64,000 bases of DNA from Corynebacterium silvaticum (GCF_004382825.2 NZ_SDQO02000002.1:124001-188000); one strand, 5' to 3'. Positions 20,024 to 28,653 are shown, numbered from the stretch's first letter. Notes: a model not told the origin generated them from the letters alone. Translations and numbers: made by a program.

Positions 20024-20797
20024 ATGGATACGTCCACAACTCCGATCATTGAACTACGCGACATCACAAAAAGCTATGGCGCATTCGATGCCCTACGCGG
20101 CGTGAACCTGAGCGTCGCGCCGGGTGAGGTGACGTGTGTTCTAGGTGATAACGGCGCAGGAAAATCCACGCTCATCAAGATATTGTCGGGCTTGCATAAG
20201 CAGACCTCGGGAGAGTTGCTTATCGACGACCAACCAGTAACTTTTAGCAGCCCTCGCGAGGCGTTAGACCATGGGATTGCTACTGTTCACCAAAACTTAG
20301 CGGTGGTTGGACAGATGTCGGTGTGGCGGAATTTTTTCCTAGGTCAAGAGCTCACAGGCTTTTTGGGGCGTCTTCGTGAAGAGGAAATGCGTTCGATTGC
20401 TCAAGAACAGTTGAAGGCCATGGGGATCGATCTGCCCGACATAGACGTGGACGTTGAGTCCTTGTCAGGCGGACAGCGCCAAGTGGTAGCCATTGCCCGC
20501 GCTGTGTATTTCGGCGCTCGCGTTATCATCCTTGACGAGCCCACTGCAGCGCTCGGCGTGAAGCAATCTGGCATGGTGCTGCGCTTTGTGGCAGCCGCAC
20601 GAGACAAGGGGATTGGTGTTGTTCTTATTACCCACAATCCCCACCATGCATACTTGGTGGGCGACCGCTTTACTATCCTCAACCTGGGCAATCAGATATT
20701 GAACGCGTCGCGGGATCAGGTAACCCTAGAACAATTAACGCAGCAGATGGCCGGTGGTGGGGAACTAGAGGCGTTAAGCCACGAGTTATCCCGTTAG
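20024..20797 (+). CDS. Sugar ABC transporter ATP-binding protein, single-domain
   Basis: The 257-residue ATPase has Walker A G-D-N-G-A-G-K-S-T, signature L-S-G-G-Q-R-Q, and Walker B V-I-I-L-D-E-P-T followed by A-A-L-G-V. RbsA-type sugar ATPases usually carry two fused nucleotide-binding domains (about 500 residues). This one is a single domain, as in the FruK/FrcA group, and presumably works as a homodimer. It directly follows the permease. A hairpin at 20838-20873 ends the operon and also faces the convergent cwsA gene. Confidence 0.87.
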   Translation: MDTSTTPIIELRDITKSYGAFDALRGVNLSVAPGEVTCVLGDNGAGKSTLIKILSGLHKQTSGELLIDDQPVTFSSPREALDHGIATVHQNLAVVGQMSVWRNFFLGQELTGFLGRLREEEMRSIAQEQLKAMGIDLPDIDVDVESLSGGQRQVVAIARAVYFGARVIILDEPTAALGVKQSGMVLRFVAAARDKGIGVVLITHNPHHAYLVGDRFTILNLGNQILNASRDQVTLEQLTQQMAGGGELEALSHELSR

Positions 20798-20837
20798 GGA
20801 GAAGATCGCGGGCAGGGGAGGGCGTCGATAAGCAAAA

Positions 20838-20873
20838 ATACCGCCTCATCCGGGACTAGCGGAGAGGCGGTGT
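20838..20873. terminator. Shared terminator between the ABC operon and cwsA
   Basis: ACCGCCTC pairs with GAGGCGGT (20840-20871), flanked by an A-run on the left and GTTGTTTT on the right, so it can act in both directions. Confidence 0.7.
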
Positions 20874-20877
20874 TGTT

Positions 20878-21585
20878 TTACTTGTCTTCCTTAGAATCCG
20901 TATGCTGCTTGAGCTGGTCTTCTAGGGAACCGAGGAGTTCCTCGTCGCGTTCTGTGGCCCCTTCCTCCGGAGACGCCACGTGCTCGTCCTCGCCATCGAC
21001 AGGCGTTTGAGTGGAATAAACAAGGCGGGATTCTTGGGTGTTCACAGAGTCTGCGCCGAAATCCTCTACGTGTGGCGGCTCAGTAGAGACGACATCACGC
21101 TTGCTTAAGAAGTAGTAGGTGACGGCGCCCACTGCAGCGAGAAGCGTGGTGAAGAGCGAGAAATTGAACAGGCGCTTACCAAAGCTGGGCTGCTTCTTGG
21201 GGGTTGCGCTCTTCTTAGCAGATTGTGCAGCTTTCCGCGCGGCCTTCTGAGCTTTTTTAGACTGCTTGCTCAAAGACTTAGATGCTTTGGAAGCCTGCTT
21301 ATTGACTGTTTTCACCGTGTCATCTTTGGCGGCTGCGGCGTCGGCGATTGCGGAATCAAGGCGCTTGCGGGCCTGCGCGGTGAGGCTGCTGACGCGCTCT
21401 TGGGACTGATCGTAGAGATCTGCGACGTTGGACTTTACGTCTTTGCGGACGTCATCATAAGAATCGGCAGCATTGAGTAGCGCATCATATGCCTCACGAG
21501 TCTTACGATCGCGGTAGTTTGCGTACTTGTCGTATGCCGCCTTGGTCACCAAAACGGCGCCGCGAATAGTAGTGCTGCTGTTCAT
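20878..21585 (-). CDS. cwsA: CwsA-like cell-envelope protein with a lysine-rich helical N-terminus
   Basis: The 235-residue protein begins MNSSTTIRGAVLVTKAAYDKYANYRDRKTREAYD. A long helical region rich in Ala/Lys/Ser (about residues 30-130) precedes one hydrophobic segment (about 140-160, F-N-F-S-L-F-T-T-L-L-A-A-V-G-A-V). An acidic C-terminal tail follows. In mycobacteria the gene between the tRNA-Ala/gyrA region and ppiA is cwsA, which interacts with Wag31 and CrgA in polar growth and septation. Gene order and architecture support the same assignment, though residue identity was not measured. GGGAG precedes the ATG; ppiA is divergent. Confidence 0.7.
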   Translation of the reverse strand: MNSSTTIRGAVLVTKAAYDKYANYRDRKTREAYDALLNAADSYDDVRKDVKSNVADLYDQSQERVSSLTAQARKRLDSAIADAAAAKDDTVKTVNKQASKASKSLSKQSKKAQKAARKAAQSAKKSATPKKQPSFGKRLFNFSLFTTLLAAVGAVTYYFLSKRDVVSTEPPHVEDFGADSVNTQESRLVYSTQTPVDGEDEHVASPEEGATERDEELLGSLEDQLKQHTDSKEDK

Positions 21586-21673
21586 AGGATGCTCCCATCA
21601 GAAACTGACAAAATGAGTTCGTTGTTCCTTCCAGCGTAGCGAGGTTGACACATTCGCGCTTATGATGTTGCGT

Positions 21674-22198
21674 ATGACTTTGAAAACCGCTACCGCGATT
21701 TTGCACACCAACCGTGGTGATGTTGCAATCGAGCTCTTTGGCAACCATGCTCCAAAGACCGTCGAAAACTTTGTCACCTTGGCAGATGGCTCTGCAGACT
21801 ACAAGACTGAGAACGCCTCCGGAAACGCTGAAGGACCGTTCTATGATGGTGCGGTTTTCCACCGCGTCATCGATGGCTTCATGATTCAAGGCGGTGACCC
21901 CACAGGCACCGGTCGTGGCGGCCCAGGCTACATGTTTGCAGATGAGTTCCACCCGGAGCTTCAGTTCGACCGTCCGTTCCTGCTCGCTATGGCCAATGCA
22001 GGCCCAGGCACCAACGGTTCCCAGTTCTTTATCACCGTGGTGCCCACCCCGCACCTCAACAACCACCACACCATTTTCGGCGAGGTCACTGATCCCGCAT
22101 CGCAGAAGGTTGTTATGGACATTGCTCAGACTTCCACCGACCGCATGGATCGCCCTGTCGAGCCAGTTGTGATCGAGTCTGTAGAGATCACGGAGTAA
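21674..22198 (+). CDS. ppiA: Peptidyl-prolyl cis-trans isomerase, cyclophilin type
   Basis: The 174-residue cytoplasmic cyclophilin catalyses prolyl isomerisation. Active-site blocks are present: [14 protein letters not shown] with the catalytic arginine, [16 protein letters not shown], and [13 protein letters not shown] 21674 is preferred because the protein then starts [15 protein letters not shown]; an in-frame ATG at 21662 is possible. It occupies the same position next to cwsA as ppiA in mycobacteria. A terminator follows at 22213. Confidence 0.93.
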   Translation: MTLKTATAILHTNRGDVAIELFGNHAPKTVENFVTLADGSADYKTENASGNAEGPFYDGAVFHRVIDGFMIQGGDPTGTGRGGPGYMFADEFHPELQFDRPFLLAMANAGPGTNGSQFFITVVPTPHLNNHHTIFGEVTDPASQKVVMDIAQTSTDRMDRPVEPVVIESVEITE

Positions 22199-22212
22199 AA
22201 TGCTCCACATAG

Positions 22213-22258
22213 CCCCAAGTACCGCGGCCACCGTGCTTCGGATACTTGGGGTTTTCTT
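22213..22258 (+). terminator. Terminator after ppiA
   Basis: CCCCAAGTA and the near-complementary TACTTGGGG flank an internal GC pairing, followed by TTTTCTTCT. Confidence 0.8.
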
Positions 22259-22281
22259 CTACTTTCAACGAAAATGGGAGA

Positions 22282-23022
22282 ATGTCCGCCCAACGAACAT
22301 TGCGTGCAGCGTATAACCAGGCTCCTGCCACAGTGATACTTAGCTTATCGACGCTCATAATTTTCCTGATCACCGCTTTCCAATCGCGGTCGATAACCGA
22401 TAACCTCTATGACTCGTGGCTCGGCGATCACTGGATTCTCTACACTCCGCAGATGCACGACCCCCTAGGAATGTTGCGCGCAATTGGCTCAATGTTCCTG
22501 CATATTGGCCCTGCACACCTTGCGATCAACCTCTTTTTACTTTTCTTTTTGGGCCGTGAAGTTGAGCAATTTATGGGGTTTGCTTTCTTTAGCGCCGCGT
22601 ATTTTATTAGCGGATTAGGTGCATCGCTAACAATCATGATTATGGATCCGCTTTCGCCGACTGCGGGAGCATCCGGCGCTATCTACGGGTTAATGGCAAT
22701 CATGGTGGCCATAGCAATAACGCGCAAAACTGATATTCGTGCACCTCTCATTCTCGTTGCCGTGAACGTGGGATACTCATTGATCACCGACAACGTTTCT
22801 CTCTGGGGACACATCGGCGGTCTTATTGCTGGCGCTATAGTCGCGCTTCCTCTCATGTCTGCACACCGCAGCCGCTCTGTTACCGGAGTACTTTTAGCTT
22901 ATGCAACGCCGAGAACTCGTCGTCATTTTCTACGCGGACACGTAATTACATGGCTTATAGTGGCCGCGATTGCTGTATGCGAGGTCATCGGAATCTGGGT
23001 AGCCGGCACTAGATTGTTGTAG
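22282..23022 (+). CDS. Rhomboid-family intramembrane serine protease
   Basis: The 246-residue membrane protein has six or seven membrane helices. The catalytic serine lies in A-G-A-S-G-A-I-Y-G and the catalytic histidine in W-G-H-I-G-G-L-I-A-G; M-F-L-H-I-G-P-A-H-L-A-I-N supplies the conserved His/Asn of helix 2. Rhomboids cut membrane-anchored proteins near the outer face; the substrate here is unknown. ATG 22282 is used, although GGGAG is only one or two bases upstream. The open frame extends left into the ppiA terminator, which is unlikely to be translated. Confidence 0.85.
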   Translation: MSAQRTLRAAYNQAPATVILSLSTLIIFLITAFQSRSITDNLYDSWLGDHWILYTPQMHDPLGMLRAIGSMFLHIGPAHLAINLFLLFFLGREVEQFMGFAFFSAAYFISGLGASLTIMIMDPLSPTAGASGAIYGLMAIMVAIAITRKTDIRAPLILVAVNVGYSLITDNVSLWGHIGGLIAGAIVALPLMSAHRSRSVTGVLLAYATPRTRRHFLRGHVITWLIVAAIAVCEVIGIWVAGTRLL

Positions 23023-23038
23023 CCCACAACGTGGGATG

Positions 23039-23079
23039 GTGCTGTGGAATCGTTGACGCGGTTTCACAGCACTATTTTT
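23039..23079 (+). terminator. Terminator after the rhomboid gene
   Basis: GTGCTGTG (23039-23046) pairs with CACAGCAC (23065-23072), followed by TATTTTTA. Confidence 0.75.
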
Positions 23080-23220
23080 ATGTCCTCACTTCTCTCCTGG
23101 AGGACTGCGAGTGCCTGAATATGTCTGATTGCATTTGTATCTGTCTTCTTATACATGGCCTTTGAGACGCACGCGTTCATTTAAATCACAATCATGGGAT
23201 TTAGCCCTGTGTCGATCGAG

Positions 23221-23528
23221 TTATCCACTGAAATTACACAGATTTTTGGAATAATTCGTAGTTCTCACAAGGATGTGAATTATCCACAAGAGTTATCCAC
23301 ACTGTGGATAATTACACGAGTGTTGTTCAACGCGTCATTCTCTAATTTCTGAATTTTTACGGGGAACAACCTGCGCTTTTGCAGAAGCTCTCGAACAAAG
23401 CCCCAGGTGGGGAAGAAGTGCACAAAGTTATCCACAGGCTGTGAAGAAACTCTGGGGATAATCCTATGGCTGGGTTCTGCACATTTTTATACACAGCCTG
23501 TGGATAACTTTGTGCACAGTTGTACACA
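23221..23528. other. DnaA-box cluster, origin-like or DnaA-titration region
   Basis: Five perfect TTATCCACA boxes are visible: 23280-23288 (+), 23293-23301 (+), 23303-23311 (-), 23428-23436 (+) and 23499-23507 (-). Three one-mismatch boxes accompany them: 23221-23229 (+, TTATCCACT), 23453-23461 (-, TTATCCCCA) and 23487-23495 (+, TTATACACA). All fall within 290 bases of otherwise non-coding sequence. Two perfect boxes sit in the arms of a 26-bp inverted repeat. AT-rich sequence lies between and to the right. The expected actinobacterial oriC is near dnaA-dnaN, left of base 1, so this is either an additional DnaA-binding locus or part of the functional origin. Confidence 0.85.
23418..23517. repeat. 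26-bp perfect inverted repeat carrying DnaA boxes
   Basis: The arms are 23418-23443 and 23492-23517, with a 48-base spacer. Each arm begins or ends GTGCACAAAG / CTTTGTGCAC and contains one perfect DnaA box. Nothing else in the interval is this symmetric. Confidence 0.9.
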
Positions 23529-23674
23529 TAGCAGTGGAAAGAAAAAAATGGGACCGATTGTGATCCTGTAGTTATTGCGGAGGTGACGCGCTGTGGTGGC
23601 GAATAAAAATCAAATCGCCGATTGTGTCTGATTGGCTAGGGCGCAACGGTTCTTGTGAATAAAAAGGGGTGGGG

Positions 23675-23845
23675 ATGAACGCTGCTATGCGGATTATGGC
23701 TAAACATGAGTGGTTGCGCCGACGTGGTTTGCGGGAGGTGGGTCGGGCCCGGAACGCCCGTGTTGCGTCACACCTGTGGATGGGATTGGTCACTTATTGG
23801 GAAGCGTTTCTGGGGTGGAAGCGTGCCGCGGAGAAACCTTATTAG
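23675..23845 (+). CDS. Possible 56-residue basic small protein
   Basis: A short frame with a G-rich ribosome-binding site (GGGGTGGGG) directly before ATG 23675. The product begins MNAAMRIMAKHEWLRRRG, is Arg- and Trp-rich, and has R-A-R-N-A-R and W-E-A-F-L-G-W-K-R. No family is recognised. It lies alone between the DnaA-box cluster and the surface-protein gene; the remaining bases to 24080 are AT-rich and look like promoter sequence. It may be spurious. Confidence 0.35.
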   Translation: MNAAMRIMAKHEWLRRRGLREVGRARNARVASHLWMGLVTYWEAFLGWKRAAEKPY

Positions 23846-24080
23846 TGCCATAACCTTGTGTTTTGTGTATAAAAGTTTTTTAGGCGTGTGTTGCACACTA
23901 GACACCTTCCGTTTAAAGGTTTTTTAAATTCTTAGATTGGCATATTTTAAGGAAAGTGGAGCGATTATCGCTTGATGTGTTGGTATTTATGCAGGTGTAA
24001 TCCCTGTTAAGAAATTGGGCATCAATCCGGGTTTGTTGATCCTGAGATTTATATAAATTTTATCCAGGAAGTGAAGAACT

Positions 24081-26033
24081 ATGGAAAATATGTCTTTCCC
24101 TGCGCGCTCTCAGCGAGCAGGGAAACTTCTATGCGTTGTTGCATGTGTGATCGCACTCGTCTCATCGCTGATGGTGTTTGCCACCAGGCAGCCTCTAGCA
24201 CGTGCTGAATCCGTATGTAGTGGCGGGAATTGGTCTGACCTTGCATGGAAAGACGAGCATTCAAACCCTAGCCTGAGTGCTAACACCTACTATGGGCCGG
24301 GTTCCTACGCTGAAGTGCAGTTTACGTGGAAGGCAAAAGCTGACGCTAGGCAGGGCGACAAAATCACTTTTACACTTCCACCACAATTACAAGGCGTGGA
24401 CACCGGATCAATTTTACTGAGGGATAGTGAGAACGAACTTGTAGCGCGGGGAAGTTGGGACAGTAGGCTTAAATCTTTTGTGATTACGCTTGAACAGTTT
24501 GCCAACACCCACTTTAACGTGCACGGAACAGCCTTTGTCTCAGTGAAATGGAACCGTGATGGGATTGATGGAAACCCTAAGAAATTTGATGGGTCGCTGA
24601 GCTTTAACGGATGCGGTAGTGGATCTCTTAACGGAAGATACGAGGAAGGCTCGGAAGGTGATTCACACGAGACTGCCAAGATTGGTGAATATCAGGGATA
24701 TGATTCCGAGAATAAGGTGCATAAAGTCCAGTGGACAGTAGGGCTGAGCGGAAAAACGGGAAACGGGCAGCGAGTCTTGGTCACCGATAATGCTCCCGCT
24801 GGATGGAGCTTTGCCTGCGACGGAAAATATAACGACGGATATGCTCCGGTGTATGTATCAACCTTGTTAAAAGGGAACCCTCCCCAGATTCTGCTTCATC
24901 GAAATATAAATCCTCAAAATTTTGACCAGGGAGGAACTAGGCATGGGTTTGGAGACAGTATCAAAAACGATGATGGTTTTTTGGCTGGGCATAGTTACAA
25001 ACTCAACTGCACGCCACAGCAGATATCCGTCGATTTTCCCTACGGAATTTCCCCTGACTCCAGCCCGCTCATCTCTTTGCTCACTATCTCAACCGAGAAG
25101 CCTGCTTTAGGTTCTACTGTCTATAACACCGCAGAAGTAAATGGCAGAAAGATCAGCGGTAGCGTTACGTTCCCTAGCGCCGGTGGCCAGGGTCGGGGAA
25201 GCAAAGGCGGGTTTACGATTGAAAAAATTGTTTCCGGGGAGCATACCTCGAAACAATTTTCCTTTGCGTGGTCGTGCACGTCGCAAGGCAAAGAAATGAA
25301 GAGTGGCACGATTAAGCTCGCAAACGGGGACGTGCATCATGAGAAACAGCTGGATAAAGATGCCTCGTGTGTGATTAAAGAGGAAGATGCTGATGCAGCG
25401 TCTGAGAAGAAGCATTCTTTGAAGTGGTCTGTAGATGGTGAGGAAAAAGAAGGAAAGTCCGTAACCATATCCATCAGGCAGCCTGAAGAACAGGCAGTTC
25501 AAGTAGTAGCAACGAATATTTATTGCCAGGAAGAACCAGAGGATCCGGAGATCCCTCCTGTGCCTCCTACGACTACCTCGTCCTCTGCGCCGTCGACAAC
25601 AACGTCAACGAAAACGACCACGAAGACTACAACGAAGACCACGACTACAACCACCACTGCAACGAAGACGACCGAGCCTTCTGCAACGACAACCACGTCG
25701 TCGGCGCCGTCGTCATCGCCAAGAACTACAGAACCCACGCGGGCACCGCGTAATCCTTTATTGCCGATACATATTCCCATCCCCATACCGCTTCCGCCTG
25801 CACCACCGGTGACCACAACGGTGACGCCGCATGCTCCTGCGCCTGTGTCGCCGCCCGCCACACCGTCGATAGCTTCCAATAAGCCTGCGGACGCTGCACC
25901 TAAACCGCCCGCAAAGCACCTTCTAGCTCGTACTGGAGCTTCCGTCGCAGGTCTGGTTATCCCTGCCCTGTTCTTGATAATTGGTGGCGTGGGATTGCTC
26001 ATGATTATTCGCAGAAAACGCAACTCAGAATGA
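24081..26033 (+). CDS. LPXTG-like cell-wall surface protein with DUF5979-type domain
   Basis: A 650-residue adhesin-like protein. It has a signal peptide (about residues 1-42, ending ARAES) and a beta-rich N-terminal region with T-F-T-L-P-P-Q-L, as in Cna/SdrC-like adhesin domains. A domain starting G-F-T-I-E-K-I-V-S-G (about 375-480) looks like DUF5979. A Thr/Lys/Ser stretch and a Pro-rich wall-spanning stretch follow (about 490-600). The sorting signal is L-A-R-T-G at 615-619, with a hydrophobic helix and R-R-K-R tail. LAxTG replaces canonical LPxTG, as in many corynebacterial sortase substrates. AGGAAG precedes the ATG. The ligand is unknown. Confidence 0.82.
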   Translation: MENMSFPARSQRAGKLLCVVACVIALVSSLMVFATRQPLARAESVCSGGNWSDLAWKDEHSNPSLSANTYYGPGSYAEVQFTWKAKADARQGDKITFTLPPQLQGVDTGSILLRDSENELVARGSWDSRLKSFVITLEQFANTHFNVHGTAFVSVKWNRDGIDGNPKKFDGSLSFNGCGSGSLNGRYEEGSEGDSHETAKIGEYQGYDSENKVHKVQWTVGLSGKTGNGQRVLVTDNAPAGWSFACDGKYNDGYAPVYVSTLLKGNPPQILLHRNINPQNFDQGGTRHGFGDSIKNDDGFLAGHSYKLNCTPQQISVDFPYGISPDSSPLISLLTISTEKPALGSTVYNTAEVNGRKISGSVTFPSAGGQGRGSKGGFTIEKIVSGEHTSKQFSFAWSCTSQGKEMKSGTIKLANGDVHHEKQLDKDASCVIKEEDADAASEKKHSLKWSVDGEEKEGKSVTISIRQPEEQAVQVVATNIYCQEEPEDPEIPPVPPTTTSSSAPSTTTSTKTTTKTTTKTTTTTTTATKTTEPSATTTTSSAPSSSPRTTEPTRAPRNPLLPIHIPIPIPLPPAPPVTTTVTPHAPAPVSPPATPSIASNKPADAAPKPPAKHLLARTGASVAGLVIPALFLIIGGVGLLMIIRRKRNSE

Positions 26034-26057
26034 TCCACCGGAAATAAGTGAAATCTG

Positions 26058-26090
26058 GCCCCTTGTTCTTCTCTCAAGGGGCTAGCTTTT
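26058..26090. terminator. Terminator between the surface protein and the HicB-like gene
   Basis: GCCCCTTG (26058-26065) pairs with CAAGGGGC (26075-26082), followed by TAGCTTTT. Confidence 0.75.
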
Positions 26091-26109
26091 CGACGCCCGC
26101 CCGCCGCTG

Positions 26110-26496
26110 CTACGCCGTTGCGAGTTTTTGCGCTCTTTGGAAGCTAACCCCCAACAATGTGCCGATGTCCCTATAAGACAAGCCCTTTTTGGATAGTTCT
26201 GCGGCGGCTTGTCGCATGAGTTGGGAGGCTTCCTTTTGGGCTTGTTTTGCCTTTTGATTAGCCTGCACCGCTTGGTTGGCTATATCCGCTATATCTTCTC
26301 CTTCACGGAACTCGATGGTCACGATGGCATTTTCTGGATCGTCGGTAAGTTCAGGGAAAAGCCCCAATGCATCGCGGACCATATCTGGAATTTGATCCAG
26401 GCGCCGGGTTTGGGTTAGTAAGCCTGGATCTTCTTTAAGCTGGATTACCCACCAGCCCTCACCTCGTTCCGTGAGGGATGTAAAAGTGTTGGTCAT
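26110..26496 (-). CDS. HicB-like protein with C-terminal helix-turn-helix
   Basis: The 128-residue protein's N-terminal half (G-W-W-V-I-Q-L-K-E-D-P-G then Q-T-R-R-L-D-Q-I-P-D-M-V-R-D-A-L-G) matches the HicB antitoxin partial-RNase-H fold. A long Gln/Ala/Lys helix links it to a C-terminal HTH (L-S-K-K-G-L-S-Y-R-D-I-G-T-L-L-G-V-S-F-Q-R-A-Q-K). HicB proteins neutralise the HicA mRNA interferase and repress their operon, but no ~60-residue HicA with its dsRNA-binding fold is adjacent. It may be an orphan or a regulator only. Confidence 0.65.
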   Translation of the reverse strand: MTNTFTSLTERGEGWWVIQLKEDPGLLTQTRRLDQIPDMVRDALGLFPELTDDPENAIVTIEFREGEDIADIANQAVQANQKAKQAQKEASQLMRQAAAELSKKGLSYRDIGTLLGVSFQRAQKLATA

Positions 26497-26532
26497 TTTT
26501 TATCTCTATCTACTTGTAAAATGTAGTTGTTT

Positions 26533-27021
26533 TTACTGTTTCTCTGGAAACAGTTGCCATATGCGCGCACCTCTTTTTGTGATCCGCACACCGGGCTTCA
26601 TTTTGATAATGAGGTTCCCGTCTTCTGGAGACCTCGGTACGTACATAAACCCGCCTGTATTCGACAAACCTTCTACAGGTGGATAGGCCTCGTCGTAGTC
26701 GATAACCTGATTGAATCGAACAAATTTTCGGTACATGCCGAGTAGCTTAACGCAACTCGAACCGTGCAAACCCTCTTGTCCACGTTCCATATAACGGGCG
26801 TGCATACGCAAAGCTTTAAAGATTGTATTGTCCTTATGTGTCTCGTCGATATTAGTCCACGGTAAATCGTTTTTGATATATTCCTGCTCTGCAGCTTCGT
26901 GGCCAGCCCGCTTGGCAAGTATGAAGATGTATTGACGGGTAACCCCATATTCTCTAGCGATCTGGGATTGGGTCATGCCTTTGCCTATCAGGCGCATAAC
27001 TTCTTCGGGTGTAATAACCAC
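26533..27021 (-). CDS. HTH-domain protein of phage-repressor style
   Basis: From GTG 27021 (GGAG seven bases upstream) the 162-residue product begins with a helix-turn-helix: E-E-V-M-R-L-I-G-K-G-M-T-Q-S-Q-I-A-R-E-Y-G-V-T. An uncharacterised C-terminal domain follows, with A-R-Y-M-E-R-G-Q-E-G-L-H-G, then L-S-N-T-G-G-F-M-Y-V-P-R-S-P-E-D and I-I-K-M-K-P-G-V-R-I-T-K. I have seen the pattern of HTH plus this tail only in corynebacterial accessory or phage-like loci and give no function. It lies upstream of, and on the same strand as, the HicB-like gene with 36 bases between. Confidence 0.65.
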   Translation of the reverse strand: MVITPEEVMRLIGKGMTQSQIAREYGVTRQYIFILAKRAGHEAAEQEYIKNDLPWTNIDETHKDNTIFKALRMHARYMERGQEGLHGSSCVKLLGMYRKFVRFNQVIDYDEAYPPVEGLSNTGGFMYVPRSPEDGNLIIKMKPGVRITKRGARIWQLFPEKQ

Positions 27022-28042
27022 TATTTGTCTCCATTGTTGACATGCGAACAATAACTACCTTTTATCTATGTAGATGCAGATGGTGAATATAAATAAGGTG
27101 TTTGCAATAGGTGTTACATATAAAAAATATACTTCTTAACTATGGTGACTTTCCTGATCAATATCTATAAATTTGTCAGTGGTTAATATTTGTAAGATCA
27201 CTTTTGGGGGTATTGATGATCATTCTGGTAATTCAGGAATGGTAAGCGGATTGTTGGAGATGGACTTTCTTTGTATATGGTTTGAAAACTAAAATTAATT
27301 GAGATAATAAAAATAGTGCTTAGTCGGCGTATCTAATTATTAAATAAGTCTTCTTCTTTAACCGTGCTGTGTGAAGCTTGCTTCTTTTTGTTATCGATAC
27401 GTATTCTCAATTCCACACACAATAATATATTTATATAAGTGTCCAAGCGTTGGTACCTATGGATAGGTCGAAGACCATAATCTTGTGAGAATTACGTCTA
27501 GAGTTTTCTTCCGGCCCCTACGTACGTGCAGAGAAAAAGCGAGCGTTTCATTGAATAGATTTCGTATAGCGGTTGTGCCCTAGCAGGCAAGTATTTTTCC
27601 TGGGTGCTACATTTCTAGATTGCTATATTTCTAGGTATGTAGCACTAGATGGACTCTTGGTAGTCGGTTGCCTGCTCTATGACTTCATCATTGTCATTGT
27701 CACTGTTTTTCGTGAGCAAGGGACCCCGCCACCATAGTGACAGCAATAATCACTTGAGCCGCAGACTTCACATTCAAGGGCTGAACTTTCAAGATTTTTA
27801 GAATTTAAAAAGTCATACCATACACCTGAAAGTGCAGAGACAACTTGGAGTGTGAATGTCTGAAATGCGACTTATATATATTTTAATCAAACAAGAGCCG
27901 TTTGGTATTATAATTAATGTTTGTTAATAAAGACACAATTTAAAGGAGTTTTTATATAAAAAACTAAGAATTTGCACCGCAACATCTGGAATGGCGTATG
28001 CATAATGAAATAAACCTGCCTACACGCTGAAAGGATCGTGCA
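27022..28042. other. AT-rich kilobase without a gene
   Basis: No frame has a start context and recognisable product. The composition is clearly more AT-rich than the flanking housekeeping DNA. A hairpin with arms GTGCTACAT (27604-27612) and ATGTAGCAC (27637-27645) is the only clear structure. The right end should hold the promoter of the 28043 gene. Confidence 0.5.
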
Positions 28043-28255
28043 ATGAACAAAAAACAAGCCATTACAGCCTTCTTAGCCATACAAGTATTGTCGCTTATCG
28101 GATTGATTCTGTCAGGGGTGTTTTCCTTTAAGTCCTCTCCTGAAATAATCGCAGCAGGGCTTATCGGCTCTATTGTCATAGCTACCGCTTTTTGGCTGTT
28201 CGTGTATGTAATTATGTTTATTGCGCAACGCTCTGAAAAAAAAGAAAGAAACTAA
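28043..28255 (+). CDS. Small two-helix membrane protein
   Basis: The 70-residue product begins MNKKQAITAFLAIQVLSLIG. It has two hydrophobic segments (about 8-30 and 36-60) and a charged tail Q-R-S-E-K-K-E-R-N. GAAAGGATC precedes the ATG. No family is recognised. It stands alone in AT-rich accessory DNA to the left of the CRISPR locus; a link to that locus is not supported. Confidence 0.5.
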   Translation: MNKKQAITAFLAIQVLSLIGLILSGVFSFKSSPEIIAAGLIGSIVIATAFWLFVYVIMFIAQRSEKKERN

Positions 28256-28606
28256 AAAGTAAAACGTTTCAGTTCTGTCAAAGTGGTCATCGCAATTGGA
28301 TGCGCCTTTTATCGCTTAATCAACCAGTTGCAATTGCTCAAGAAATGCAGACCAAACCTCTGAATGTTCAGCCTCATCACAGATGGCGACAACACAAGTA
28401 GGGGCAAAAATAAGTTCTGCTGAAGAGCAAAATCTTCTAGAAAACTCTCTAATGGTCTGATTCCACACAATGCAAACCTCTCAGAGATTAACATCTCGGA
28501 AACTGTATCTATCCCCAACGCTGAAAATTTGTCGGTATATCAAATTCCTATCAACGGAGAATTTTCGGGGACAAACTATATAATTGTCCAGTTCAGGGAT
28601 GGCGAT
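28256..28606. other. Interval where the CRISPR array would be expected
   Basis: About 350 bases with no gene and no repeated unit. In the orientation of cas2 this is the downstream side, where I-E arrays commonly lie. I looked for further copies of the 29-nt repeat at about 61-base steps and found only a short CGGAGAA match at 28555, which I do not count. Confidence 0.55.
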
Positions 28607-28635
28607 GGAACTACCTCCGCATACGCGGAGAAAAG
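28607..28635 (-). CRISPR. Single orphan type I-E CRISPR repeat
   Basis: Read on the minus strand, the unit is CTTTT, then CTCCGC, loop GTAT, GCGGAG, then GTAGTTCC: 5+6+4+6+8 = 29 nt. This is exactly the geometry of I-E repeats cleaved by Cas6e. It ends 18 bases from the cas2 stop. There is no second copy, hence no spacer, so the array has collapsed to one repeat. Confidence 0.72.
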
Positions 28636-28653
28636 ACTAAATAACCTGCGCGT

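Noticed and set aside
25520..26077. A Val-rich frame antisense to the surface protein's Thr/Pro region
   Set aside because: It is the complement of ACN/CCN repeats in the wall-spanning stretch.
28544..28575. A second degenerate CRISPR repeat near CGGAGAA at 28555
   Set aside because: Only seven bases match and the spacing (71) does not fit a 61-base repeat-spacer unit.
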